Source: Anaerolineales bacterium (GTDB taxonomy: Bacteria; Chloroflexota; Anaerolineae; Anaerolineales; Villigracilaceae). Taken from it: 64,000 nucleotides of DNA. Positions 27,399 through 34,972 of the stretch are shown one piece after another. The DNA lies in the NCBI GenBank assembly GCA_013140605.1, contig JABFSL010000058.1, forward strand, positions 1 through 64,000, in the 5' to 3' direction. Each line of letters starts with the position of its first letter. The stretch's first letter is position 1. The position numbers and the translations under genes are program-made. Under the pieces are notes generated by a model. That model did not search any database, was not told the DNA's origin, and saw only the letters and a list, made by a program, of their open reading frames with translations.

Positions 27399-27699
27399 CG
27401 ACCTGCGCGGCCTGAATGATCTTGACCGTTTGATTCACGAACCTGCGCGGTTGTTGATTGTTACCATTCTCTCCACTGCCGCAAGCGCAGACTTCCTCTT
27501 TCTTCAACGCGAAGCAGGGTTGACCAAAGGCAATCTATCTGCCCATTTGAGCAAATTGGAAGAAGCGGGCTATGTAAAGATCGAAAAAACCTTTAAGGGC
27601 AAACTCCCGCTGACAGTTTGCAAGTTGACGGCAAAAGGTCAGAAGGCTTATACAGCGTATCGTCAACAGATGCAGGCGTTCATGGATAAGACAAGTTAG
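27391..27699 (+). CDS. winged-helix transcriptional regulator (MarR/ArsR-like, HTH_34 type)
   Basis: 102 aa, single winged-helix domain. LDRLIHEPARLLIVTIL is helix 1, FLFLQREAGLTKGNLSAHLSKLEEAGYVKI contains the recognition helix, and KTFKGKLPLTVCKLTAKGQKAY is the wing. No sensor domain, so ligand sensing would occur at the dimer interface. It overlaps the upstream membrane gene (ATGAGTAA), and the operator at 26717 probably binds it, giving autoregulation. Confidence 0.88.
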   Translation: MSNDLRGLNDLDRLIHEPARLLIVTILSTAASADFLFLQREAGLTKGNLSAHLSKLEEAGYVKIEKTFKGKLPLTVCKLTAKGQKAYTAYRQQMQAFMDKTS

Positions 27700-27806
27700 A
27701 CATCCAAAGTTTGTTAATCACTCACTTTATGTAGTGTCGTTCTAAGTAAAACCACGGCAAAAAAGACGCCGTTCAAAGCAAAAGAAACAAAGGCTTCAGC
27801 CGCAGA

Positions 27807-27833
27807 CACTTGCGCCGCACACCAGTGCAGGCG
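27807..27833. repeat. 27-bp mini-element, copy 1
   Basis: CACTTGCGCCGCACACCAGT then GCAGGCG. It can fold as CACTTGCG / CGCCAGTG-like hairpin. Related copies are at 27934 and 37446. Confidence 0.75.
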
Positions 27834-27933
27834 TTACACAAATTTTCGCGAACTGGTTAAAAAAATCCGTGTAAATTTGCGAAATTCGTGGCAAAAAGGT
27901 TTTGAAAATTCTTGTTTCTTAGTAGCGGAGCGA

Positions 27934-27960
27934 CACTTGCGCCGCGCGCCAGTGCGGTGA
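27934..27960. repeat. 27-bp mini-element, copy 2
   Basis: CACTTGCGCCGCGCGCCAGT then GCGGTGA; differs from copy 1 at a few positions. Like the other copies it is preceded by GA and lies outside genes. Confidence 0.75.
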
Positions 27961-28058
27961 GAACCTCGGATTTCAGCAGTAGAGACCCTTCGCTTCGCTC
28001 AGGGAATCACAATTAGGTGCCTAAGGTAATTTAATCAATTGTTCAAGGAATGTCGAAA

Positions 28059-28232
28059 ATGAAATCAAATAATACCCTCATCATCATGGCAGTCCTGTTT
28101 CTGCTATTTGCAACAGTCTCGTCAGTGGTTATCTGGTCGGATGTGCCCACGGCGGCCAAAATCGGTTTCTTCGCCTTTGGATACGGCGCAGGCATCCCGA
28201 CTGGTGTGCTGATTTCCAGGCGCCAGCGATAA
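28059..28232 (+). CDS. small membrane protein (57 aa)
   Basis: 57 aa with two hydrophobic helices: LIIMAVLFLLFATVSSVVIW and IGFFAFGYGAGIPTGVLI, ending SRRQR inside. The ATG at 28059 is chosen because AAGGA lies 9 nt upstream; an earlier ATG at 28050 is too close to it. No family was recognised. It stands alone between repeat-rich spacers. Confidence 0.6.
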   Translation: MKSNNTLIIMAVLFLLFATVSSVVIWSDVPTAAKIGFFAFGYGAGIPTGVLISRRQR

Positions 28233-28247
28233 ATCTTAAAAGAACGA

Positions 28248-28315
28248 GCCACTGAGCCACAGAGTCGCGGAGATTTCTTAAAGCTTTTCTCTGCGCTCTC
28301 TGTGACTCTGTGGCT
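28248..28315. repeat. degenerate palindromic spacer repeat (GCCACTGAGCCACAGAG...)
   Basis: Left arm has CCACTGAGCCACAGAGTCGC, right arm CTCTGTGACTCTGTGGC, with an A/T-rich centre. Same architecture as 22793 and 38725 with different words. Confidence 0.65.
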
Positions 28316-28446
28316 AATTTTTTATCTCGTAAAACACCTTGTAAGTCAGGTGCAAATGAGAGACCTCCTGTTTCGGGGGTAAAATTAGGGTCGTTTGGCG
28401 CATCAAGTTAGAGCGGTTGCCTCGGCGGCCGCTTTTGTGTGTTTAT

Positions 28447-29181
28447 ATGTCCTCATCAATCATCGAACTACGCAACGTATCAAAGACCTACTCCACTGCG
28501 GCGGGTGACTTCACGGCGTTAACCAACGTGAACATGACCATCAACGCGGGCGAGTTTCTTGGCGTTGTCGGGAAATCTGGCGCGGGCAAGTCCACCTTGT
28601 TGAATATGATCAACGGTGTGGATCAACTTACCAGCGGTGAAGTCTTTGTCCGCTCGGGGGATGAAAATATTTCGATTCATCAAATGAGCGAAGATGAGCG
28701 TGCATTCTGGCGCGGCAGGAAAATGGGCGTGGTCTATCAGTCCTTTCAACTTTTGCCCATGCTGACGCTGATCGAAAATATTACGCTCCCCATGGATCTG
28801 GCTGATAATTTCAAACCGCGTGAATCAAGAGAACGCGCCATGCAGCTTCTTCAATTGATGGAACTTGAAGAGCACGCCAACAAGTTACCTGCCTTCATTT
28901 CAGGTGGACAGCAGCAGCGTGTAGCCATTGCGCGCGCGCTTGCTAATGACCCTCCCATTCTCGTCGCAGATGAACCAACAGGCAGTCTTGATTCCATCAC
29001 GGCCGATCACATCTTTGAAGTCTTCGAACACCTCGTCACCGACCAGGGCAAAACAATTGTCATGGTCACACACGATATCGGCCTGATGGGGCGCTTCTCG
29101 CGCAGTCTGACTATCGCAGATGGGGAACTGCTTTCGGAAGCCGAAGCAGAACCAAAGTCAGAGAAGAGGCGGATGAAATGA
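28447..29181 (+). CDS. ABC transporter ATP-binding protein (MacB/LolD type)
   Basis: 244 aa with the full ATPase set: Walker [10 protein letters not shown] (about residue 42), Q-loop YQSFQLLP, signature SGGQQQ, Walker [11 protein letters not shown]-loop THD. It is of the LolD/MacB class that works with FtsX-type permeases; the likely partner is the 810-aa permease at 34973. The start at 28447 ([15 protein letters not shown]) is chosen by homology, as no good Shine-Dalgarno is seen. The stop overlaps the next gene's start (ATGA). Confidence 0.92.
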   Translation: MSSSIIELRNVSKTYSTAAGDFTALTNVNMTINAGEFLGVVGKSGAGKSTLLNMINGVDQLTSGEVFVRSGDENISIHQMSEDERAFWRGRKMGVVYQSFQLLPMLTLIENITLPMDLADNFKPRESRERAMQLLQLMELEEHANKLPAFISGGQQQRVAIARALANDPPILVADEPTGSLDSITADHIFEVFEHLVTDQGKTIVMVTHDIGLMGRFSRSLTIADGELLSEAEAEPKSEKRRMK

Positions 29182-30365
29182 CAGCGCGTCTTCTCAAGCC
29201 GATAGTTGATTCCGTCCAAAAGGCAGAGTCAGCGCCCCAGCCGATGATCGAACTTCACGGCCTCGTCAAGCGCTTCAGCAATGCGGCGGGAGAGTTCACC
29301 GTCCTCAAAGGCGTGGACTTGACCATCAGGAGCGGCGAATTTGTTTCCATCGTTGGCAAATCGGGCAGTGGAAAATCAACGCTGTTGAATATGGTAACGG
29401 GAATCGATCATCCCACCGAAGGCAGCGTGGTTGTGCATGGCACGGATATTTATACGGGTGTCACAGAAAGTCAGCGCTCACGTTGGCGTGGAAAGAATTT
29501 GGGAATCGTTTTTCAATTCTTCCAGTTATTGCCCATGCTCACGCTGCTTGAAAACGTGATGCTCCCGATGGATTACGTAGACATGTACGATTTCGATGAA
29601 CGTCCCGCGCGAGCCATGGAGTTATTGACTCTGGTGGGCCTGGAAAAATTTGCGAACAAACTTCCCGTTTTGGTTTCAACTGGACAGCAGCAGCTCGCCG
29701 CCATTGCACGCGCCATGGCTTGTGACCCTCCCTTGCTGGTTGCGGATGAACCCACAGGAAATCTTGATACCCGCTCGGCAGATAAGATCATTCAACTCTT
29801 CGAAGGATTTGTGGCACAAGGCAAAACCATTGTGATGGTTACGCACGACCCATCGTTGACATCACGTACCCATCGCAACATCATCATTTCTGATGGTGAG
29901 TTGATCAATGAGACCATATCAAAATCGCTTCCACAATTAAGACACCGCCACATGCTTGAGTTTACGAAGATCGTGGAAGAACATGTTTACCAGCCGCATG
30001 AGACCATCATCTCGCGCAATGGCAATGTGGATTACTTCTTCATGATCTGCAAAGGCGAAGTGGATGTGGTTTTGCAGGATAAGAAGAAAAAGGATCACGT
30101 TATCTCACGCTTGCAAGCTGGCGAATTCTTTGGCGAAATCGAATTGTTGCGCGGCGGCAAATCCATTGCGAATGTACGTGCAGGCGATCAGCCTGTGGAA
30201 GTGCTGGCTCTTCCGCGTGAAGATTTTCTGCGTGTGATCAATGAATCTCCAATTACGGCTGAAGCCATCGGCAGGATCGTGCAAAAGCGATTGGATGAGA
30301 AACAAATCGCAGACCAGAGATCGGAAACAAGTAGACAAGTGGACAAGAGACAAGCAGACAAGTAG
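29178..30365 (+). CDS. ABC ATPase fused to a cyclic-nucleotide-binding domain
   Basis: 395 aa. Residues 23-245 form a LolD/MacB-type ATPase (Walker [22 protein letters not shown]). Its signature motif reads STGQQQ where its partner has SGGQQQ. Residues about 260-375 form a CAP_ED cyclic-nucleotide-binding domain (ISRNGNVDYFFMICKGEVDVVL, LQAGEFFGEIELLRGGK). The two half-ATPases may form a heterodimer in which this one is regulatory. The last about 15 residues are encoded by a GACAAG-rich repeat. Overlaps the preceding gene by 4 nt. Confidence 0.92.
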   Translation: MTARLLKPIVDSVQKAESAPQPMIELHGLVKRFSNAAGEFTVLKGVDLTIRSGEFVSIVGKSGSGKSTLLNMVTGIDHPTEGSVVVHGTDIYTGVTESQRSRWRGKNLGIVFQFFQLLPMLTLLENVMLPMDYVDMYDFDERPARAMELLTLVGLEKFANKLPVLVSTGQQQLAAIARAMACDPPLLVADEPTGNLDTRSADKIIQLFEGFVAQGKTIVMVTHDPSLTSRTHRNIIISDGELINETISKSLPQLRHRHMLEFTKIVEEHVYQPHETIISRNGNVDYFFMICKGEVDVVLQDKKKKDHVISRLQAGEFFGEIELLRGGKSIANVRAGDQPVEVLALPREDFLRVINESPITAEAIGRIVQKRLDEKQIADQRSETSRQVDKRQADK

Positions 30366-30369
30366 ACAA
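30330..30369. repeat. short tandem GACAAG-type repeat at gene end
   Basis: About five degenerate 7-8-nt units (AGTAGACA, AGTGGACA, AGAGACA, AGCAGACA, AGTAGACA). It encodes the C-terminal tail SRQVDKRQADK of the preceding ATPase and includes its stop codon. Confidence 0.7.
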
Positions 30370-30395
30370 ACACATCCTTTATCCTTCATCATTTT

Positions 30396-32285
30396 ATGAC
30401 CGACCCACGCAAACTTCCGCAAGTGCTTTTTATCGAAGACAGCGACGAATCTCGTGCGCTGGTGCGGCGCTTGCTTGCGAATAAATATATCGTGCTTGAA
30501 GCCTCCGATCCGCTGGACGGGTTGCAGCTTGCCGAAGAGACTCATCCCAACTTGATCTTGCTGGACAATAATCTTCCACACATGTCGGGCAATGAAGCCG
30601 CTACACGCTTGAAGAAAATGCTGCCCGATACCCCAATTGTGGTTGTTTCTGGTGACCTTTCCGCTGGCGCGCGCGAACGTGCCCTGGCCGCGGGTGCGGT
30701 GGGATTTATCTCCAAGCCAATCGATGCTGATTTCATCGAGCAGGTGGATGCTTATCTCAACGGCAAAGTTGAAATATTGGAAGATGCCGAAAAATATCTT
30801 CAAGCCTATCAGCAGGAATTGGTGGAACGCCTCGAAGGAAATATCCGCCAATTGAGCAATACGGTCGAGAAGAATAAGCATCTACTCCAGCAGAACGAGC
30901 GCATGTTTTCCATGCTGGAACGCAGACATCGCCTGCTTGAAACTGCGGCGCGCGTCGGGCAGATGGTCACATCCATTCTTGATATCAATGACCTGTTGAA
31001 GTACGCGGTCAATATTATTTGCAGTGAATTCAATTTCTATTATTCGGGCATCTTTTTAGTATCTGATAATGGTGAGTGGGCCATCCTGCGCGCGGGATAT
31101 GCTTCTGCGGGACGCAAAATGATGGCTGAAAATTACCGCCTGCCTGTGGATGATAGATCCATGATCGGCAATTCGATCATTTCGCAGCAGGCGCAGATCG
31201 CATTGGATGTGGCGGGACAGGAATCGCACTTTAAGAATCCGCTGTTACCGAATACGCGTTCTGAGATGGCATTGCCTTTGATCGTTCAGTCGAATGCGCT
31301 TGGCGCGTTGACTGTGCAAAGCGATCAACTCAATGCGTTTACAGAAGAGGACGTCACATCTTTGCAGGCGATGGCCGACCAAATTGCGATTGCCATTAAT
31401 AACGCGCAGTTGATGTTTAAGTTGGAAGCTGCCACCTCCGAGCTTGTGCGGACGAAAACCTTCGAAGCCATTGCCACCGCAACAGGCGAAGCGATCCATT
31501 GGGTGGGCAATAAGGCCGCGCCGATCCCCGGCAGTGTTCAGCGTGTGCGTGAGGATCTTATGTATCTGCTGGCGCTGGTTGGGCGAGTCGATGAGTCAGC
31601 TTTGGGAAATGATTCTTTGACAGTGGCAGTTCAAACGGTCAAAGAAGAAGCGCAGGCAAAAGGCATTGACCTGAATCAGGTCATCGTTGAGATGTCTGCC
31701 ATGAAGCCGAATCGTCTGCGGACTTTGGTCAGTGTCGAATCATTGTTGGAAGATTTGGATATCATCGAGAACAGCGCGGTGACGATTCTCGATATTAAAG
31801 AAGGGCTGATCGGCCCTGCGCGTCAACGCAATGATGCGGCTGTTTCCTTGAGTGAAATGATTGCGGGTACGGTTACGAATATGGCTTTGCCTGATGGCGT
31901 GGTTGAGATGACTTGGGCTGAGAATATGCCCAATGCTTTTGTGGATGCGCGGCAGGTGGAGCAGGTCTTTAATAATTTGATCAAGAATTCGTGGGAGGCC
32001 ATGTCGCAAACGCCTTCGCCGAAAATCGTTGTAATGGGGCAGCGTGACCGCGACCCGAATTTTGTCCTGGTCACGGTACAGGATAACGGCCCCGGCATTC
32101 CGAAGGAAATTCAGGAAAAAATTTGGGTCTCATTTTTCACGACCAAAGGCGCAAGCGGCGGCACCGGGCTTGGCCTTTCGGCTTGTGTGCAAATCGTGAA
32201 TCAACACGGCGGAAGTATTTCGTTGGAAAGTGAAGCAGGCAAAGGCGCAAAGTTTTCTGTGCGGCTGCCGGTTGAAAGAAATTAA
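30396..32285 (+). CDS. hybrid sensor histidine kinase, REC-GAF-HATPase
   Basis: 629 aa. Residues 8-125 form a receiver domain with phospho-acceptor Asp57 (LILLDNNLPHMSG). Residues 130-180 are coiled coil, about 185-335 a GAF sensor domain, and about 345-470 a dimerisation region with candidate phospho-His in EAIHWVGNKAAP. Residues 500-628 form the ATPase domain (N box NNLIKNSWEAM, DNGPGIP, GGTGLGLSA). No membrane segment, so cytoplasmic. The H-box is atypical. It is embedded between transporter genes and probably controls or senses the exporter. Confidence 0.9.
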   Translation: MTDPRKLPQVLFIEDSDESRALVRRLLANKYIVLEASDPLDGLQLAEETHPNLILLDNNLPHMSGNEAATRLKKMLPDTPIVVVSGDLSAGARERALAAGAVGFISKPIDADFIEQVDAYLNGKVEILEDAEKYLQAYQQELVERLEGNIRQLSNTVEKNKHLLQQNERMFSMLERRHRLLETAARVGQMVTSILDINDLLKYAVNIICSEFNFYYSGIFLVSDNGEWAILRAGYASAGRKMMAENYRLPVDDRSMIGNSIISQQAQIALDVAGQESHFKNPLLPNTRSEMALPLIVQSNALGALTVQSDQLNAFTEEDVTSLQAMADQIAIAINNAQLMFKLEAATSELVRTKTFEAIATATGEAIHWVGNKAAPIPGSVQRVREDLMYLLALVGRVDESALGNDSLTVAVQTVKEEAQAKGIDLNQVIVEMSAMKPNRLRTLVSVESLLEDLDIIENSAVTILDIKEGLIGPARQRNDAAVSLSEMIAGTVTNMALPDGVVEMTWAENMPNAFVDARQVEQVFNNLIKNSWEAMSQTPSPKIVVMGQRDRDPNFVLVTVQDNGPGIPKEIQEKIWVSFFTTKGASGGTGLGLSACVQIVNQHGGSISLESEAGKGAKFSVRLPVERN

Positions 32286-32317
32286 GACCTGACAGGTTTT
32301 CAAAACCTGTCAGGTCT
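32285..32317. repeat. 33-bp perfect palindrome (AGACC...GGTCT family), copy 2
   Basis: AGACCTGACAGGTTTT, C, AAAACCTGTCAGGTCT. Same length and ends as the copies at 1556 and 41419, different arms. It starts at the last base of the kinase stop codon. Confidence 0.88.
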
Positions 32318-32338
32318 CATTAAAAATTTGGAGGCTGA

Positions 32339-32722
32339 ATGACAACAGTTCTTTTGGTGGATGATGAAAAGTTGATCCAGCGCAGTCTGGAGAAAACGCT
32401 TTTGCGCGCGGGCTTCGATGTGCTGACGGCTGCAGATTGCAAAAGCGGAAGCGAACTCTTCACGCAGAATATCGGCGAAGTAAGCATTGCCGTATTGGAT
32501 TTGAACATGCCGGGCTTTGACGGCACTCCCAAAACCGGTGCGGGTCTCGACCTGTTGGATGATCTGAAAAAACAAAAAGCCGACCTGCCCGTTGTGATCC
32601 TCACCGCGTACGATGAAGTGACCAAGGCCAAAGACTCGGTCTCGCGCGGCGCGAATGCCTTCTTTGTAAAGGGGCGCGAACAGGGGCTGGTTGAGTTGAT
32701 TCAAAAAATATTGAGTGAATAG
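32339..32722 (+). CDS. stand-alone response regulator (receiver domain only)
   Basis: 127 aa, one CheY-like receiver: acidic pair LLVDDE, phospho-acceptor Asp54 (VLDLNMPG), Thr in ILTAYD and Lys in FFVKG. No output domain, so it acts by protein contact. Its position between the two GAF kinases makes it their likely phosphoryl target. GGAGG precedes the ATG. Confidence 0.93.
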   Translation: MTTVLLVDDEKLIQRSLEKTLLRAGFDVLTAADCKSGSELFTQNIGEVSIAVLDLNMPGFDGTPKTGAGLDLLDDLKKQKADLPVVILTAYDEVTKAKDSVSRGANAFFVKGREQGLVELIQKILSE

Positions 32723-32781
32723 ACCCTAAAAGTTTTGATCCAACCCTGAAAGGTTTTATAGCATAGAAACCTTTAGGGTCT
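32721..32781. repeat. interrupted palindrome, AGACCCTAAA...TTTAGGGTCT
   Basis: Ends match the 33-bp family (arms as in copy 1 at 1556), but the centre is expanded to 61 bp with an extra CCCTGAAAGGTTTTA word, as if two elements had recombined. It starts at the stop codon of the response regulator gene. Confidence 0.7.
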
Positions 32782-32807
32782 TCATGCAAAATTAAAAAGA
32801 GGAATCC

Positions 32808-34883
32808 ATGACAAACGATACGCATAGCGAGCGACATGCAAAATTATTGAAGGCTGCGGCGCGCGCCGCCAAGAACATCACAACCATTCTCGATCCGTAT
32901 GAATTGCTCCAACGCACGGTTGACATCATCTGCGATGAATTTGGTTTTTATTACGCGGGCGTTTTCTTTCTTGATGACGCGAAGCAATACGCGGTCTTGA
33001 AGGCTGGGCGCGGCGAAGCTGGCAGGCGGATGGTCAATGTGGAACATAAACTCGCAGTGGGGGGCAACTCGATGATCGGCGCGAGCATTGCCAACCGTCA
33101 GGGGCGCATCGCTCTTGACGTTGGGACTGAAGCGGTTTTCTTTGAGAATCCCGACCTCCCAAACACCCGCTCCGAAATGGCGCTTCCGTTGATCGTTGGT
33201 GACGATGTCATCGGCGCGTTGACCGTGCAATCCACAGAAGAGGCTGCATTTCACGATGAGGATATTGCCGCTTTGCAAACCATGGCGGATCAGCTTGCGA
33301 TTGCCATTCAAAATTCAAATTTGCATCGTCAGGCAGAACGCCGCTCGCGTTTATTGAAAGCCGCGAACCGTGTTGGCAAGGAAGTCACATCCATTTTGGA
33401 TCTTGAAGAACTTCTTCCGCATACGGTCAATATTATTTGCGAAGCATATGGACTGTATTACGCTGGCGTGTTCCTTGTGGACGCGGCAGGCGAGTACGCT
33501 GTCCTGCGCGCTGGGTACGGCAAAGCTGGCAAGGCGATGGTGGCTGAAGGTCACAAACTTAAGATCGGAACGGAGTCCATGATCGGCGCATGTATTGCGA
33601 TGGGTGAAGCGCGCATCGCATTGGATGTGGGCGAGGAACGAGTCCATTTCAAGAATCCGCATTTGCCGCATACCCGTTCTGAAATGGCATTGCCATTAAT
33701 TTATGCAGGCAAGGCATTGGGCGCGGTCACGATCCAAAGCTCGGAGGAACATGCCTTCAGCGAAGATGACATCACGACCTTGCTCACCATGGCTGAGCAT
33801 CTTGCTGTTGCGATTAATAACGCGAACCTGATCAATGAACTTAAGGAAGCGCATAACGAGATTCTGCGCAACAAAGTTTTCGAGGCGCTGACGACTGCCT
33901 CCACTGAGGCCATTCATTGGATTGGCAACAAGACACTTCCCATCTCGTTGACCGTCTCCCGCTTGCAGGAAGAAATTGCCGAAGGCCAGGTTGACCTTGA
34001 CTCTTTGAAGGAAGATTTGGAAATGATCTCCGAAAGCGCGGCGCAGATCATTCAAGTTAAGGAACAGCTGATCGGTGCGGTGCGTGAAATGAAGCCGCGT
34101 CCAGTCCTGTTTGCAGATGCGTTACAGACAGCCATCCGTCAGCGCGATTTGGCGGAGAATATATTCAAGGTTCAAATTGACCCGGCCGCAGCCTATGTCA
34201 TTGCTGACAGCACACAACTTGTCCGCGCGCTTGGGAATATTTTACAGAACGCTGTCGAAGCGGGTGCGAAATCTATAAAAATCAGCACACATCCCACCGA
34301 GGAACGCGGCATTCTTGAAGTGGTCATTGAAGATGATGGCTCAGGCATGAGCGAAGATGTGATGCAAAAAGCCTGGTCACCATTCTTCACAACTCGCGGA
34401 GTAGCTCATCACGGACTTGGCCTTCCCGCGGCCATGCACGTTGTCTCGCAATCACAGGGACATATCACACTCGTCAGCGAAGAAGGTAAAGGCACGACAG
34501 TCGCCATGTTCATGCCCAGAGTCCATGCGAATGATGAACCTGTTGAAGCTGGGAATGTAAAAAACATTTTATTGATCGATGATAACGATGATTGGGCAAA
34601 TCTTTTTGCCGAATTGCTCAAGGGAACAAAAGTGAAATTGACCCAATCCACAGACCTGGGCAAATTTCCAGCCGCCGATCTGATCCTTGTGGATGAACAT
34701 ATCGCTTCTGTTGCATTGATGGATGTGCTGGCCGCGATTTCAAAAGCAGGTCTTGCCTCGAAGACAGTCATCCTCACCTCCGCGATCAACCCTGAACGTG
34801 TGACACAGTTCCTGCGTCATGGTGCCAAGGATGTGACCGTGAAGCCGTACTCTGGCGGGGAAGTAAGCGAATTATTGAAGTAG
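32808..34883 (+). CDS. sensor histidine kinase, GAF-GAF-HATPase-REC
   Basis: 691 aa. Two homologous GAF domains (about residues 10-170 and 180-345) share phrases such as NTRSEMALPL and DVG. A dimerisation segment has the candidate phospho-His in EAIHWIGNK, matching the sister kinase at 30396. An ATPase domain (LGNILQNAVEAG, EDDGSGMS, HHGLGLPA) and a C-terminal receiver (ILLIDDNDDWANLF, Asp in ILVDEH) follow. Soluble. The shared unusual H-box says the two kinases arose by duplication. It is followed by the permease of the same cluster. Confidence 0.9.
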   Translation: MTNDTHSERHAKLLKAAARAAKNITTILDPYELLQRTVDIICDEFGFYYAGVFFLDDAKQYAVLKAGRGEAGRRMVNVEHKLAVGGNSMIGASIANRQGRIALDVGTEAVFFENPDLPNTRSEMALPLIVGDDVIGALTVQSTEEAAFHDEDIAALQTMADQLAIAIQNSNLHRQAERRSRLLKAANRVGKEVTSILDLEELLPHTVNIICEAYGLYYAGVFLVDAAGEYAVLRAGYGKAGKAMVAEGHKLKIGTESMIGACIAMGEARIALDVGEERVHFKNPHLPHTRSEMALPLIYAGKALGAVTIQSSEEHAFSEDDITTLLTMAEHLAVAINNANLINELKEAHNEILRNKVFEALTTASTEAIHWIGNKTLPISLTVSRLQEEIAEGQVDLDSLKEDLEMISESAAQIIQVKEQLIGAVREMKPRPVLFADALQTAIRQRDLAENIFKVQIDPAAAYVIADSTQLVRALGNILQNAVEAGAKSIKISTHPTEERGILEVVIEDDGSGMSEDVMQKAWSPFFTTRGVAHHGLGLPAAMHVVSQSQGHITLVSEEGKGTTVAMFMPRVHANDEPVEAGNVKNILLIDDNDDWANLFAELLKGTKVKLTQSTDLGKFPAADLILVDEHIASVALMDVLAAISKAGLASKTVILTSAINPERVTQFLRHGAKDVTVKPYSGGEVSELLK

Positions 34884-34888
34884 GATAA

Positions 34889-34962
34889 CCCTCATCCCCA
34901 ACCCTTCCCCCAGAGGGGGGAAGGGAGTCCCCTCTCCCTTTGGGAGAGGGCTAGGGTGAGGG
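34889..34962. repeat. CCCTCATCC/GGGTGAGGG palindromic repeat
   Basis: CCCTCATCCCCAACCCTTCC, a G-rich/C-rich centre, and CTCTCCC...GGGAGAGGGCTAGGGTGAGGG. Repeats of this type are known from many unrelated bacterial genomes. It fills the spacer upstream of the permease gene. Confidence 0.8.
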
Positions 34963-34972
34963 AAAGGATTTT

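Larger units (their letters stand above)
27700..28058. other. intergenic region with two mini-repeats
   Basis: About 360 nt without a credible gene. It holds two copies of a 27-nt element (27807-27833 and 27934-27960), a loose inverted stretch around CGTGTAAATTTGCGAAATTCGTGG, and a CCTTCGCTTCGCTCAGG word. Confidence 0.7.

Noticed and set aside
34889-34962. The CCCTCATCC repeat as a novel element
   Set aside because: Repeats of this sequence type are already known from many bacterial genomes.
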